From positions 1-47,548 of the forward strand of contig JAICXJ010000003.1 in assembly GCA_025980465.1 (NCBI GenBank): a stretch of 47,548 nt of DNA, written 5' to 3'. The notes beneath the pieces are model-generated. The model did no database searches, was not told the origin of the DNA, and was given only the letters and a program-made list of their open reading frames with translations. The stretch is from Frankiales bacterium. GTDB lineage: Bacteria; Actinomycetota; Actinomycetes; JAFAQI01. Positions 27,241 through 36,275 of the stretch are shown piece by piece (the stretch's first letter is position 1; each line of letters opens with the position of its first letter). A program made the position numbers and the translations under genes.

Positions 27241-27959
27241 ACGCTTACTCCAAGGGAATCGAGATCGAGGTCATTGTCCATGACGTCCACGAGCTCGACG
27301 GTAGTTTCCTCGCCGCCGTTCGCCGCCCGACGCACGTTGACATAGCAACGACGGTGCTCGGGACACGGCCCGTGTTGCCGAAGTGCCGCCTGGTGCTCGG
27401 GCGTCACGTACCCCTTGTGGGTGGCGAACTCGTAGGCCGGCCAGGTCTGGTGCATCTCCACCATCATCCGGTCCCGGGTCACCTTCGCAAGCACCGAGGC
27501 GGCGGCAATGCAGCCGGCCACCCGGTCGCCCTTCCACACCGCCAGGCTCGGCACATCGAGCCCGGGTACCGGAAATCCGTCGCTCAGCACGTATCCGGGC
27601 CGCATGCTCAGGGCCGCGAGGGCGCGTCGCATCCCCATGACGTTCGCGCGGTGCAGCCCGATTCGGTCGACGTCGCCGGCCGGGATCACGACGACGGAGT
27701 ACGCCGCGGCGCGTGTCACGACCTGGGTGTACACCCGCTCTCGCGCCAGCGGCGTCAACAGCTTCGAGTCGGCCAGTCCCGGGATCTCGCCGCCCTTACC
27801 CGGCCGGAGTACGGCGGCCGCGACCACCAGCGGCCCGGCGCACGCCCCTCGCCCTGCCTCGTCGACCCCAGCGACCGGCATCAGACCTCGGCGAGCCAAC
27901 GCCCGCTCGTACCCGTACAGTCCGGCGTCACGCCGGACCGTCAGAGCGCCCTCAACCAT
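27237..27959 (-). CDS. rnhB: Ribonuclease HII
   Basis: 240 residues. It removes ribonucleotides and RNA from DNA. Catalytic acids: [22 protein letters not shown] (DEAGRG motif, Asp and Glu), D in LADSKLL, and the downstream acidic residues around [11 protein letters not shown]; the conserved [19 protein letters not shown] and [10 protein letters not shown] follow. ATG 27959 lies 8 nt inside the end of lepB. Confidence 0.95.
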   Translation of the reverse strand: MVEGALTVRRDAGLYGYERALARRGLMPVAGVDEAGRGACAGPLVVAAAVLRPGKGGEIPGLADSKLLTPLARERVYTQVVTRAAAYSVVVIPAGDVDRIGLHRANVMGMRRALAALSMRPGYVLSDGFPVPGLDVPSLAVWKGDRVAGCIAAASVLAKVTRDRMMVEMHQTWPAYEFATHKGYVTPEHQAALRQHGPCPEHRRCYVNVRRAANGGEETTVELVDVMDNDLDLDSLGVSV

Positions 27960-29124
27960 CCCCGGCAGCGTACGTCGCGCCGGCGTCGGCTGCCCGCCCG
28001 GCTCGCCTCGCGCGCCGGCGCCGGCGCATCAACCCGATAGGCGTCACGACACTGCCGCCAGCGAGGAAGGGCCCCACCGGAGAGTTCATCGCGGCAAGAC
28101 CGACCTGCTTGAACGTCGACGGGATCGGCAGCGTCTTCCAGTCGGAGATCGGCCAGATCACCACGAACGCCCGGCCGATCACGTCCTTGATCGGGACGAA
28201 GCCATAGGACCGGGAGTCACTCGAGTCGTCGCGGTGATCGCCCATCACGAACAGGTCGCCCTTCGGGACAACCTCCATCTTGCCTTCGAAACCATTCATC
28301 GAGCAGTGGTGGGAGCCGGGATACAGATACGGCTCGTTCAGGACGTGCCCGTCGACGGACAGGGCGTCGTTCTTGCAGGCGATGGTGTCGCCGCCGACGC
28401 CGATCACCCGCTTGATGAAGTCACTGCCACCGGACGGGGCGATCCCCACTGCCGACCCCACGTCGTGGAAGAAGCGGGTGACCGGATTGCTCGGTGTGGT
28501 GAACGTCGACTCGTTCGGCCAGCCCGGCGGCTTCTTGAACACCACGATCTCGCCGCGGTGCGGATCACGGAAGTCGTACACCAGCTTGTTGACCAGGACC
28601 CGGTCAAATGGATGCTTGCCGGTCGCAGCGGCGTTCGCGAAGGCCCCGCCACCCTGCAGCGTCGGCTCCATCGACGCCGACGGGATGTAGAAGGCCTGCA
28701 CCAGAAAGGTCTTGATCAGCAGCGCCAGCACCAGAGCGATCAGGACGAGGAAGGGCAGCTCCTTCCAGAACGAGCTGCCGTCTGAGTCCGAGTCCTTCCG
28801 ATGGCTGGTCGACTCCGGCAGGACGGTATCTGCCTCCTCTGGCGGCGTCGCTGTGTCTCCTGGCGGCAGCGCCGCTGTACTCGCCGGCGGCTCGGCCGCG
28901 GGGTACGGCGCCGATGGCGTCGCTGCATCGTCGGGCTGTGGGGTCGCGGCGACATCGGGCGAAGCCGCCGCTGACGGTTCAGGGGAAGGCGTCGATGTGT
29001 GCGCTGGCGACTCGGTCGGTGACTCGTCTGACGACCGGGTCGGTGTGTCGCTGGGCGCGTTGACCTCAGTGACGGGCTCGGTCACGACCCGCTCGTCGGG
29101 CCCCTCGGGTTCCTGGCTGCTCAC
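27952..29124 (-). CDS. lepB: Signal peptidase I with a long disordered N-terminal tail
   Basis: 390 residues. Membrane serine protease that removes signal peptides of exported proteins. Residues 1-115 are a cytoplasmic Pro/Ser/Thr/Glu-rich tail; a single membrane segment covers about 122-143. Box B is [13 protein letters not shown] with nucleophile S151, box D is [12 protein letters not shown] with general-base K180, and box E is [17 protein letters not shown]. The far C-terminus after the catalytic fold is Arg-rich ([14 protein letters not shown]). GTG 29124 overlaps the rplS stop by 4 nt. Confidence 0.95.
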   Translation of the reverse strand: MSSQEPEGPDERVVTEPVTEVNAPSDTPTRSSDESPTESPAHTSTPSPEPSAAASPDVAATPQPDDAATPSAPYPAAEPPASTAALPPGDTATPPEEADTVLPESTSHRKDSDSDGSSFWKELPFLVLIALVLALLIKTFLVQAFYIPSASMEPTLQGGGAFANAAATGKHPFDRVLVNKLVYDFRDPHRGEIVVFKKPPGWPNESTFTTPSNPVTRFFHDVGSAVGIAPSGGSDFIKRVIGVGGDTIACKNDALSVDGHVLNEPYLYPGSHHCSMNGFEGKMEVVPKGDLFVMGDHRDDSSDSRSYGFVPIKDVIGRAFVVIWPISDWKTLPIPSTFKQVGLAAMNSPVGPFLAGGSVVTPIGLMRRRRRARRAGRAADAGATYAAGDG

Positions 29125-29480
29125 CGAACCGGGGCGGCGTCGCGCTTCTCCTTGATCTTCGCCTTCTTGCCGCGAAGGTCACGCAGGTAGTAGAGCTTCG
29201 CCCGCCGGACGTCACCCCGGGTGACGACCTCGAGATGGTCGATGATCGGCGAGTGCACCGGGAAGGTGCGCTCGACCCCGACTCCGAAACTGACCTTGCG
29301 CACCGTGAAGGTCTCTCGCACCCCGCCTCCGTGACGGCGGATGACCACGCCCTGGAACACCTGGACGCGGGTGCGGTTACCCTCGACGACCCGAACGTGG
29401 ACCTTCACGGTGTCGCCGGGGCGGAAGACCGGAAGGTCCTCGCGCAGCGAAGCGGCGTCGATCGAGTCGAGCGTCTGCAT
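29121..29480 (-). CDS. rplS: 50S ribosomal protein L19
   Basis: 119 residues from ATG 29480 ([29 protein letters not shown]), consistent with the family length. Core: [41 protein letters not shown] and [26 protein letters not shown]. The frame extends 24 codons upstream without family similarity. The order trmD-rplS is universal in bacteria. Confidence 0.97.
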   Translation of the reverse strand: MQTLDSIDAASLREDLPVFRPGDTVKVHVRVVEGNRTRVQVFQGVVIRRHGGGVRETFTVRKVSFGVGVERTFPVHSPIIDHLEVVTRGDVRRAKLYYLRDLRGKKAKIKEKRDAAPVR

Positions 29481-29561
29481 GGTCGTCGGTTCCTCGTAGC
29501 TGGACGCGCTCGGATGGCGCAGTCGGTCAGGCGGTGACATCCACTGTGCCACAGCGGGCCG

Positions 29562-30254
29562 TCAACAGGGTAATTCCGGCCGTCGCTGCCGGGTCAGCCG
29601 CGTCGCGGACTCAGCGCGCCACCGGGCGATCGCAGCATGGTCGCCCGAAAGCAGCACCTCCGGCACGTCCAGGCCGCGCCAGGAGGCAGGGCGCGTGTAG
29701 GCCGGAGCCTCGAGCAGCTGGCCACCGGAAAACGAGTCGTCCTGGGGTGACTGCGGGTTGCCCATGAAGCCGGGGAGCAGCCTGGCGACCGCCTCGATCA
29801 GCACGAGCGCAGCAGCCTCACCACCGGCGAGCACGTAGTCGCCGATCGACACCTCGGCAACCCGCATCCGGCGGGCGGCATCAAGCGCCACCCGGGCGTC
29901 GATCCCCTCGTAGCGTCCGCAGCCGACGATCAACCAGGGCTCATTGGCCCAGGCCTGTGCATCGGGCTGCGTGAACAGCTTTCCCGCTGGCGTCGGCAGC
30001 AGCAACAGCGGCGGCGGATCGGCCTCCTCCCCGACGAGCTGATCCAGCGCCCGCCCCCACGGCTCGGGGCGCATGAGCATGCCGGGCCCACCGCCGTACG
30101 GCGAGTCATCGACGGTCCGGTGCACGTCGTCGGTGTGGTCGCGCAGGTCATGGACCCGGATGTCCAACTCACCGCGCTCGCGCGCCTTCCCCAGTAGCGA
30201 TACGGACAGCGCAGCGAAGTAGTCCGGGAAGATCGTGACAATGTCGATGCGCAT
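29562..30254 (-). CDS. trmD: tRNA (guanine37-N1)-methyltransferase
   Basis: 230 residues. A SPOUT-fold methyltransferase that makes m1G37 in tRNAs reading CNN codons. Motifs: MRIDIVTIFPDYF, VDDSPYGGGPGMLM, LIVGCGRYEGIDARV, EVSIGDYVLAGGEAAALVLIEAV (trefoil-knot SAM site) and TRPASWRGLDVPEVLLSGDH. ATG 30254 shares its first base with the rimM stop (TGATG); GTG 30257 directly before it is a less likely start. Confidence 0.97.
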   Translation of the reverse strand: MRIDIVTIFPDYFAALSVSLLGKARERGELDIRVHDLRDHTDDVHRTVDDSPYGGGPGMLMRPEPWGRALDQLVGEEADPPPLLLLPTPAGKLFTQPDAQAWANEPWLIVGCGRYEGIDARVALDAARRMRVAEVSIGDYVLAGGEAAALVLIEAVARLLPGFMGNPQSPQDDSFSGGQLLEAPAYTRPASWRGLDVPEVLLSGDHAAIARWRAESATRLTRQRRPELPC

Positions 30255-30793
30255 CACAGCTCGAGCAGTCCCTCGGGTGGGCTGATCACCATCCGTCGAG
30301 CGGCGAGATCCACGGTCGGCACGATGTCACGAACGAACGGCACCAAGAGCTCGCCGCCAGACCCGGCACGCCCCGGCGCGTCAGCGCCGTCACTGCGGTT
30401 GATGACGAGGACCGCAGGCCCCGGCGGGTGAAGTACCTCGACGATCGTTCCGAGCGCGGTGCCGTCGAGGAGGACTGCGCTCATGCCGACGAGGTGGTGA
30501 TCCCAGAACTCGTCCGGATCATCGGCTGGCGGGGAGGTCGCCGAGTCGGCGACGAGCAGCGTGCCACGAAGTGCCTCCGCTTTGGAGCGGTCAGTCACGC
30601 CACTGAAGCTGACCAAAAGGCGACCCGAGTGCCAGCGGGCCCGCTCGATCGTCAGCGGACCGCGGTCGCCCGGGTCAGTCGCGAGTGAGGTACCGCTGGC
30701 GAAGCGACGGTCCGGATCGTCGGTGCGAACGTCGACGGCAACCTCGCCACCGATTCCGTGGGCCTTCGCGATGCGCCCCACGACCAACTCCAT
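30254..30793 (-). CDS. rimM: Ribosome maturation factor RimM
   Basis: 179 residues. It assists 30S maturation near S19. The N-terminal RimM barrel begins MELVVGRIAKAHGIGGEVAVDVRTDDPDRRF and the C-terminal PRC-barrel holds FWDHHLVGMSAVL and LVPFVRDIVPTVDLAARRMVISPPEGLLEL. ATG 30793. It is 12 nt downstream of khpA in the conserved rpsP-khpA-rimM-trmD-rplS order. Confidence 0.95.
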   Translation of the reverse strand: MELVVGRIAKAHGIGGEVAVDVRTDDPDRRFASGTSLATDPGDRGPLTIERARWHSGRLLVSFSGVTDRSKAEALRGTLLVADSATSPPADDPDEFWDHHLVGMSAVLLDGTALGTIVEVLHPPGPAVLVINRSDGADAPGRAGSGGELLVPFVRDIVPTVDLAARRMVISPPEGLLEL

Positions 30794-30805
30794 CGCGGGC
30801 CGGGA

Positions 30806-31030
30806 CTAGTCCACCAGGTCGACGCGAACGCCGCGGCCACCGAGCGCGGTCATCACCGAACGCAGCGCCTTGGCGGTGCGGCCGGCCCGGCCGATCACCT
30901 TTCCCAGATCGTCCGGGTGAACTCTGACCTCGAGTACTCGGCCGTTTCGACGCTCACGCAGGTCGACGCTGACGTCGTCGGGATGGTCGACGATCCCGCG
31001 AACCAAATGGTCGAGGGCCTCCTCGAGCAC
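30806..31030 (-). CDS. khpA: KH-domain RNA-binding protein KhpA
   Basis: 74 residues. A single type II KH domain with the RNA-binding GKVIGRAGRTAKALRSV loop (GxxG). In other bacteria KhpA works with KhpB on small RNAs and cell-division gene mRNAs. The GTG start 31030 follows directly after the rpsP stop codon (31031-31033) with no spacer, so translation is probably coupled. Confidence 0.94.
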   Translation of the reverse strand: MLEEALDHLVRGIVDHPDDVSVDLRERRNGRVLEVRVHPDDLGKVIGRAGRTAKALRSVMTALGGRGVRVDLVD

Positions 31031-31597
31031 TTACTCGCCCTCGGCGTCCGCCGCAGCAGCCTGCGCCTGCGCGGCTGCTTCCTCGGCGTTCGCGGCCGGC
31101 GCCTCAGCCTCGGGTTCCGCACCGTCCGCAGCGGAGGGAGCCTCGGCCGGCGCAGCCTCAGCCTCAGCCGGCGCAGCCTCAGCCTCGGTCGGCGCAGCCT
31201 CAGCCGGCGCACTCTTCTTCGCGGCGGCCTTCTTGGCCGGCTTGGCCGGCGTGTCGTGAGTCTCCTTGGCGGCGGCCTCGAACACCGCCTTGCGATCGGG
31301 CTTCGGCGCCGCGGTCTGCACGCCACCCTCCGGAGCCGGCAGGCCCTTGTGCGCCTGCCAGTCCCCGGTGATCTTCAGAATTGCGGCGACCGGCTCGGTC
31401 GGCTGAGCGCCGACTGACAGCCAGTAGCGGGCCCGGTCGGAGTCGACCTCGATCAGCGACGGGTCCCGCTTGGGGTGGTACTTGCCGATCGTCTCGATGA
31501 CGCGTCCATCGCGCTTGGTGCGCGAGTCGGCGACCACGATGCGGTAGTACGGTTCGCGGATCTTTCCGAGCCGCATGAGTCTGATCTTCGTTGCCAC
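31031..31597 (-). CDS. rpsP: 30S ribosomal protein S16 with a long Ala/Glu-rich tail
   Basis: 188 residues from GTG 31597 ([26 protein letters not shown]). The S16 core ends at about residue 85 ([12 protein letters not shown]). It is followed by a Lys-rich linker ([13 protein letters not shown]) and an acidic Ala/Glu/Pro tail with near-repeats of PAEAEAA. Similar but shorter tails occur in other actinobacterial S16. It is the first gene of the rpsP-trmD-rplS run; the 124-bp gap upstream should hold the promoter, but I could not place it with confidence. Confidence 0.95.
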   Translation of the reverse strand: MATKIRLMRLGKIREPYYRIVVADSRTKRDGRVIETIGKYHPKRDPSLIEVDSDRARYWLSVGAQPTEPVAAILKITGDWQAHKGLPAPEGGVQTAAPKPDRKAVFEAAAKETHDTPAKPAKKAAAKKSAPAEAAPTEAEAAPAEAEAAPAEAPSAADGAEPEAEAPAANAEEAAAQAQAAAADAEGE

Positions 31598-31721
31598 GAG
31601 GCGCAGGTCTCCAGAATTCGGGCGATGAGTCGGCACGCGAGGGTACGTCGGCGCGCAGAAGTGCTCGAATCATTCTGCCAGAAGCCGCTCCCGCCCGGTC
31701 GCGGCGAGCGCGCGACTGCCG

Positions 31722-32150
31722 CTAGGGAGCGGGAATCGTGCCGGCGCGCCAGAGGTCGCGCAGCGCCCACGGCATGATCACGAAGCCCCAGATACCGGCG
31801 CCGACGAGCGTCATACCACCGGTGATGACCCCACCCGCGATGAAGAACGCCAGGACGACGACGAGCACGATCGTGCACGAGACCCGACCGAACGGGCCGA
31901 ACGTGGTCGGTGTCTTCCGCCAGCGGGTGCGCATCGGCGGCGGCGCGTCGGACTTGACCGGGACGGCGCGAGCGGGCGGTCCGCCGGGCCCGCCGCTGCG
32001 GGGCGCCCCGAACACCGACCCGGCCACTACCGGGGCGGTGGCGAACATCGACGCTGCCGGAGTGACCGGCCCATTACGCAGCGCGTAGCACTGCCCGCAC
32101 CACTCGGCATTCGCGCTCATCGACGCGCCGCAGCGACTGCATTGGTCCAC
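31722..32150 (-). CDS. Small membrane protein with N-terminal zinc ribbon
   Basis: 142 residues. The N-terminus has a four-cysteine zinc ribbon, CSRCGASMSANAEWCGQC (positions 4-21, C-x2-C...C-x2-C). A Pro/Gly/Ala-rich linker follows, then two hydrophobic segments (about 93-108 and 112-127). Zinc ribbon plus linker plus membrane anchor is common in actinobacterial proteins of unknown function. It lies between ffh and rpsP. Start GTG 32150. Confidence 0.72.
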   Translation of the reverse strand: MDQCSRCGASMSANAEWCGQCYALRNGPVTPAASMFATAPVVAGSVFGAPRSGGPGGPPARAVPVKSDAPPPMRTRWRKTPTTFGPFGRVSCTIVLVVVLAFFIAGGVITGGMTLVGAGIWGFVIMPWALRDLWRAGTIPAP

Positions 32151-32182
32151 GATCGCTGTATCGGCGCCTGGCGGCCCCTGCT

Positions 32183-33700
32183 TCAGCCGTTCGGGTCAGA
32201 TCCCGGCAGCTTCAAATTGGATAAATCCGGTGACAGGCCGGGCGGTAGGGACATGCCTGGCGGCAGCCCGAGCCCCGGGGGGACCGCCGCGCCGCCCGCG
32301 CGAGTGGGCGCCCGGCCGGCCCGCGCTGTACTGGACTTCCCCTTCTTGCCCTTCTTGTTCTTCTTGGTCGCGCGACGCATGCCCGGGAAGCCGGCGGCAC
32401 CGGCCATCTGCTTCATCATCTTGCGGGCGTCGTAGAACCGATCGACGAGTTGGTTGACCTCGGTGACGGTCACCCCCGAGCCCTTCGCGATGCGGAGCCG
32501 CCTCGACCCGTTGAGGATCTTCGGGTCGTGGCGTTCCGCCGGCGTCATCGAGCGAATGATCGCGGCAACCCGGTCGAGGTCCTTGTCGTCGATCTGGGCG
32601 ATCGCGTCCTTCATCTGCCCCATCCCGGGCAGCATGCCGAGGATGTTTCCGATCGGGCCCATGCGCTGCACCATCAACATCTGCTCGAGGAAGTCCTCGA
32701 GGGTGAGCTCGCCCTGACCGCCGAGCATCTTCTCGGCCATGCGGGCGGTCTCGTCGGCTTCGAAGGTCCGCTCGGCCTGTTCGATGAGCGAGAGCACGTC
32801 GCCCATGCCGAGGATTCGTGAGGCCATCCGCTCCGGATGGAAGACGTCGAAGTCGTCGAGCTTCTCCCCGGTTGATGCGAAAAGGATCGGCCGGCCGGTG
32901 ACCTTGGCCACCGACAACGCGGCACCGCCGCGGGCGTCGCCGTCGAGCTTGGTCAACACGACGCAGGAGAACCCGACCCCGTCTCGGAATGCCTCAGCGG
33001 TCGTGACCGCGTCCTGGCCGATCATCGCGTCGACGACGAACAACGTCTCGTCCGGCGTGACCGCATCTCGGATCGCGGCCGCCTGCGCCATCATGTCGGC
33101 GTCGATGCCGAGCCGACCGGCGGTGTCGACCACGACCACGTCATGGCCCATCCGCCGCGCGTGTTCGATCGCGGCGCGTGACACCGCGACCGGGTCGCCG
33201 GTTCCGTTCCCGGGCTCGGGCGCGAACACCTCGACACCGGCCCGTCCGCCGACCACCTGAAGCTGCTGGACCGCGTTCGGTCGCTGCAGGTCGGCGGCCA
33301 CGAGCAACGGCACATGCCGCTGCGACTTCAGCCACCGGCCGAGTTTGCCCGCGAGCGTCGTCTTACCTGTTCCTTGCAGGCCGGCGAGCATGATCACCGT
33401 CGGCGGCGTCTTGGCCAGCGTGAGCGAGCGGGCCTCGCCACCGAGGATCGCGACGAGCTCCTCGTCGACGATCTTGATGACCTGCTGCGCCGGATTCAGT
33501 GCCTGGCTCACGGCGACGCCGTGCGCCCGCTCCTTGACCGCGGCGATGAACTCCTTGACGACCGGCCATGCGACGTCGGCCTCGAGCAGGGCGATGCGGA
33601 TCTCACGTGCGGTGGCGTCGATGTCGGCCTCGGAGAGCCGGCCCTTGCCGCGAAGCGACGTGAAGACCGACTCGAGGCGATCGGAGAGGGTGTCGAACAT
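32183..33700 (-). CDS. ffh: Signal recognition particle protein Ffh
   Basis: 505 residues. GTPase that, with 4.5S RNA, delivers nascent membrane proteins to FtsY. N domain about 1-85; G domain: GLQGTGKTTLAGKLGRWL (G1), DTAGRLGID (G3), TKLDGDARGGAALS (G4); M domain: FLEQMLMVQRMGPIGNILGMLPGMGQMKD and the RNA-binding RRLRIAKGSGVTVTEVNQLV. The C-terminal tail is rich in Gly, Pro and Leu (LGLPPGMSLPPGL). ATG 33700. Its receptor ftsY is 8 kb away in the same window. Confidence 0.97.
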   Translation of the reverse strand: MFDTLSDRLESVFTSLRGKGRLSEADIDATAREIRIALLEADVAWPVVKEFIAAVKERAHGVAVSQALNPAQQVIKIVDEELVAILGGEARSLTLAKTPPTVIMLAGLQGTGKTTLAGKLGRWLKSQRHVPLLVAADLQRPNAVQQLQVVGGRAGVEVFAPEPGNGTGDPVAVSRAAIEHARRMGHDVVVVDTAGRLGIDADMMAQAAAIRDAVTPDETLFVVDAMIGQDAVTTAEAFRDGVGFSCVVLTKLDGDARGGAALSVAKVTGRPILFASTGEKLDDFDVFHPERMASRILGMGDVLSLIEQAERTFEADETARMAEKMLGGQGELTLEDFLEQMLMVQRMGPIGNILGMLPGMGQMKDAIAQIDDKDLDRVAAIIRSMTPAERHDPKILNGSRRLRIAKGSGVTVTEVNQLVDRFYDARKMMKQMAGAAGFPGMRRATKKNKKGKKGKSSTARAGRAPTRAGGAAVPPGLGLPPGMSLPPGLSPDLSNLKLPGSDPNG

Positions 33701-33739
33701 CGCTACCCAGACTAGGTCGCGGTCAGCCGCGGCGGCGGG

Positions 33740-35536
33740 CTACTGCGTCACGGCGGCCGCCGCGGCGGCAGGGATCTCGACACCGCTGCCGGCGTAGGCC
33801 GCGTCGACGAGGTGACCGTAGCGGGCGAGGACACCTCGTCGCTTCAGCTTCATCGTCGGGGTAAGCACGTCGGAGTCGGGCAGCCAGTCCTCGTCGAGGA
33901 TCACGACGCGCCGCGGCTGCTCAACCCGCGACAGGCGTTCGTTGGCGACGGCAATCTCGCGGGTGATCTCGTCGATGACCTCAGGGTCGCCCGCCACGTC
34001 GGCCATGCTCCGACCCGGGAACCGGCCGGCCACGACATCGGGATCGAGTGTCACCAGCGCGATCAGATAGGGCTTGTTGTCACCGATCGCCATCGCCTGG
34101 CCGACCAGCGGGATGGTCTTCAGCACCGCCTCGACGTTGGCCGGCGAGACGTTCTTGCCGCCCGCGGTGATGATGAGCTCCTTCTTGCGGTCGACGATCT
34201 TGAGGTAGCCGTCCTCGTCGAACTCGCCGATGTCACCGGTGTGCAGCCAGCCGTCGGCGTCGAGCGCCTGAGCTGTTCGTTCCGGGTCGTCGAGGTAGCC
34301 CGGGAAAACGATCGGGCCGCGACACAGGACCTCGCCGTCCTCCGCCGTGACGACCTCGACGCCGGGATACGCGGTGCCGACCCGGCCAACCTTCACCAGA
34401 AACGGCTGCCAGGTCATGCCGCCGCAGTTCTCGCTCATCCCGTAGACCTCGCTCATCGGCACGCCGATGTCGCGAAGGAAGTCGATGACCTCTGGCGGGA
34501 TGGGAGCGGCGCCGGTCATGCAGTACTCGACCTGGTCCAACCCGAGCGCCGCGCGGATGGGCGCGAAGGCCATCGCATCGACGAATTCCCACGTCTCGGC
34601 CAGCTCGCCGACCGGCTCCTCACCGCGGGCACGCATCTGCTGGACCTGGCGCCCGATAGCAAGCGCATCGGCAAAGCTCTTCGCAGTTTCCTCGCCGCGC
34701 GCCGCCACCTGCGCCTGGATACCGGCAGTGATCTTCTCCCACACCCGGGGCGGGCCGAACAGCGCGTTCGGGTGCACCGCGACCAGGTATTCCGAGAGCC
34801 GGTTGATGTCCGGGCACGGCACGACCTGGGAGCCACGAAGCAACTGGCCGTAGTGACTGACCATCCGCTCGGCGATGTGCGCCATCGGCAGATAGGAGAT
34901 GAGTCGACGGCCATCGTCGTGCTCCCTGCCGAGGTAGCTCACGGTCGCGCGTGACGACGCGATGATGTTCGCGTGGGTTAGCATCACGCCTTTCGGTGGG
35001 CCGGTCGTCCCCGAGGTGTAGATGACGGTCGCGACATCGTGGGGAGCGATCTCCCGCTCCGCGGCCACGAGATCGATGGGTTCTGAGGCAACCAGCTGCG
35101 ACCACGCGACAGTGCCGCTAGGCGCATCACCGATCACCACCAGCGACCGCAGCTTTGGGCAGTCCGGGGCCGCATCCAGGACGCGTGAGAGGAAGTCGCC
35201 GTCCTCGACGATCGCGAGCACCGCTTTGCTGTGGTCGACCAGGTAGGCGACCTGCTCGGCAGACGACGAGTTGTAGATCGAGATCGGAGTCGCTCCGGAG
35301 GCGACGACGGCGAGATCGGCGATGTGAAATTCGAGCCGGTTCCTCATCATCAACACCACCCGGTCACCCCGGCTGAGACCGAGTGCCGTCAAACCGGCGG
35401 CGACGCGCGCCGCGCGGTCGGCGTACTCGGTCCAGGTGATCGACTCCCCATCGCGCTCGCGGAGCGCCAGCCCGTCAGGCTGCCGCGCGACCGTCTTCAG
35501 AAAGCCGTCGAGAAGGGTGCGGGGTCCGTCAGTCAC
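33740..35536 (-). CDS. AMP-dependent long-chain fatty-acyl-CoA synthetase (FadD15-like)
   Basis: 598 residues, GTG 35536. It activates a carboxylic acid, probably a long-chain fatty acid, with ATP and CoA through an acyl-adenylate. The P-loop-like motif is VIYTSGTTGPPKGVMLTHAN; further family motifs are LPMAHIAERM, EVYGMSENCGGMTW, DGWLHTGDIGEFDEDGYLKIVDRKKELI and the C-terminal catalytic Lys region TPTMKLKRRGVLARYG. Length and motifs fit the FadD15 type. It is 29 bp from a divergent SDR-like gene. Confidence 0.92.
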   Translation of the reverse strand: MTDGPRTLLDGFLKTVARQPDGLALRERDGESITWTEYADRAARVAAGLTALGLSRGDRVVLMMRNRLEFHIADLAVVASGATPISIYNSSSAEQVAYLVDHSKAVLAIVEDGDFLSRVLDAAPDCPKLRSLVVIGDAPSGTVAWSQLVASEPIDLVAAEREIAPHDVATVIYTSGTTGPPKGVMLTHANIIASSRATVSYLGREHDDGRRLISYLPMAHIAERMVSHYGQLLRGSQVVPCPDINRLSEYLVAVHPNALFGPPRVWEKITAGIQAQVAARGEETAKSFADALAIGRQVQQMRARGEEPVGELAETWEFVDAMAFAPIRAALGLDQVEYCMTGAAPIPPEVIDFLRDIGVPMSEVYGMSENCGGMTWQPFLVKVGRVGTAYPGVEVVTAEDGEVLCRGPIVFPGYLDDPERTAQALDADGWLHTGDIGEFDEDGYLKIVDRKKELIITAGGKNVSPANVEAVLKTIPLVGQAMAIGDNKPYLIALVTLDPDVVAGRFPGRSMADVAGDPEVIDEITREIAVANERLSRVEQPRRVVILDEDWLPDSDVLTPTMKLKRRGVLARYGHLVDAAYAGSGVEIPAAAAAAVTQ

Positions 35537-35565
35537 CGCTGAACGTTACGACGGACAATCCTTCG

Positions 35566-36036
35566 GTGACCACCGACGTGTATCCGGGCCTGTTGGGCAA
35601 GGTCGCGGTCGTCGCCGGAACGCAGAACACTGCTCTCCTCGAGGTCGTCGGGGCATTTGCCGCAAACCGGATGCCGGTCGCGGTCGTCGCGCCCACTCGC
35701 AACGTGACGACGGCAGCCGCAGGTTTCTTCGCCGATACCAACCTCGGTGTCATCGCCGTAACCGCCGATCCGTCGGACTCGGCGGTATGGCGACGACTCG
35801 CGCCTCATGCCGAGCAACGGCTCGGGCCGATCGACATCGTCGTCCTCGCAGGAGAGCTCAGGATGCGCGACCTCGTGGTCGGCATGCTGCTTCCTGACAT
35901 GGCAGCGCGCAAGCGAGGCGTCATCATCGAACTTGGCACCGCTCGGGCAATGCGCGAGATGCCGACCGGCGTCCACCACTACCTCGCCGCCGCCGCCACC
36001 GAGGTCGTCGCCCTAGCTGCCACCGGCTCGGCCTAG
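35566..36036 (+). CDS. Short, degenerate SDR-like protein
   Basis: 156 residues, GTG 35566. The pattern follows short-chain dehydrogenases: a first beta-alpha-beta (KVAVVAGTQNTALLEVVGAFAANRMPVAVVAPT), a central GPIDIVVLAGEL, where NAG is expected, then GVIIELGTARAMREMPTGVHHYLAAAATEVVALAA. The glycine-rich TGxxxGxG loop is absent and the catalytic Y-x3-K has Ala in place of Lys (YLAAA). At 156 residues it is about 100 short of an SDR. It is probably non-enzymatic or decaying; the frame is open and codon use looks normal. Confidence 0.6.
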   Translation: MTTDVYPGLLGKVAVVAGTQNTALLEVVGAFAANRMPVAVVAPTRNVTTAAAGFFADTNLGVIAVTADPSDSAVWRRLAPHAEQRLGPIDIVVLAGELRMRDLVVGMLLPDMAARKRGVIIELGTARAMREMPTGVHHYLAAAATEVVALAATGSA

Positions 36037-36051
36037 CCCAAAGCCGTAGGT

Positions 36052-36070
36052 CGGGGCTGCGGCCACCCCG
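36052..36070 (+). terminator. Possible stem-loop after the SDR-like gene
   Basis: CGGGG (36052-36056) pairs with CCCCG (36066-36070); TG/CA can extend the stem past a bulged C. It lies 15 nt after the stop. No T-tract. The rest of the 239-bp gap to the convergent glnD end (36276) holds another small inverted repeat, AGCCG-TCTT-CGGCT, and nothing else that I can name. Confidence 0.35.
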
Positions 36071-36275
36071 GTGGTGAGTCGAATACCCCTCGCGCTGGGC
36101 GAGTGGCATGTTCGACACAGTCCGCCGGCTCACACCGCACCTCGGGCCGTCCGGGGTGTCAAAGCGGTATGCAGTGGCATCAAATCTCACCATGGGCAGC
36201 CGTCTTCGGCTCGCCGCCAGTGAGTCAGGTAGACGGCCGACGCCGGGAGAACTCCTCGGTGACATGCGGCTCGGT

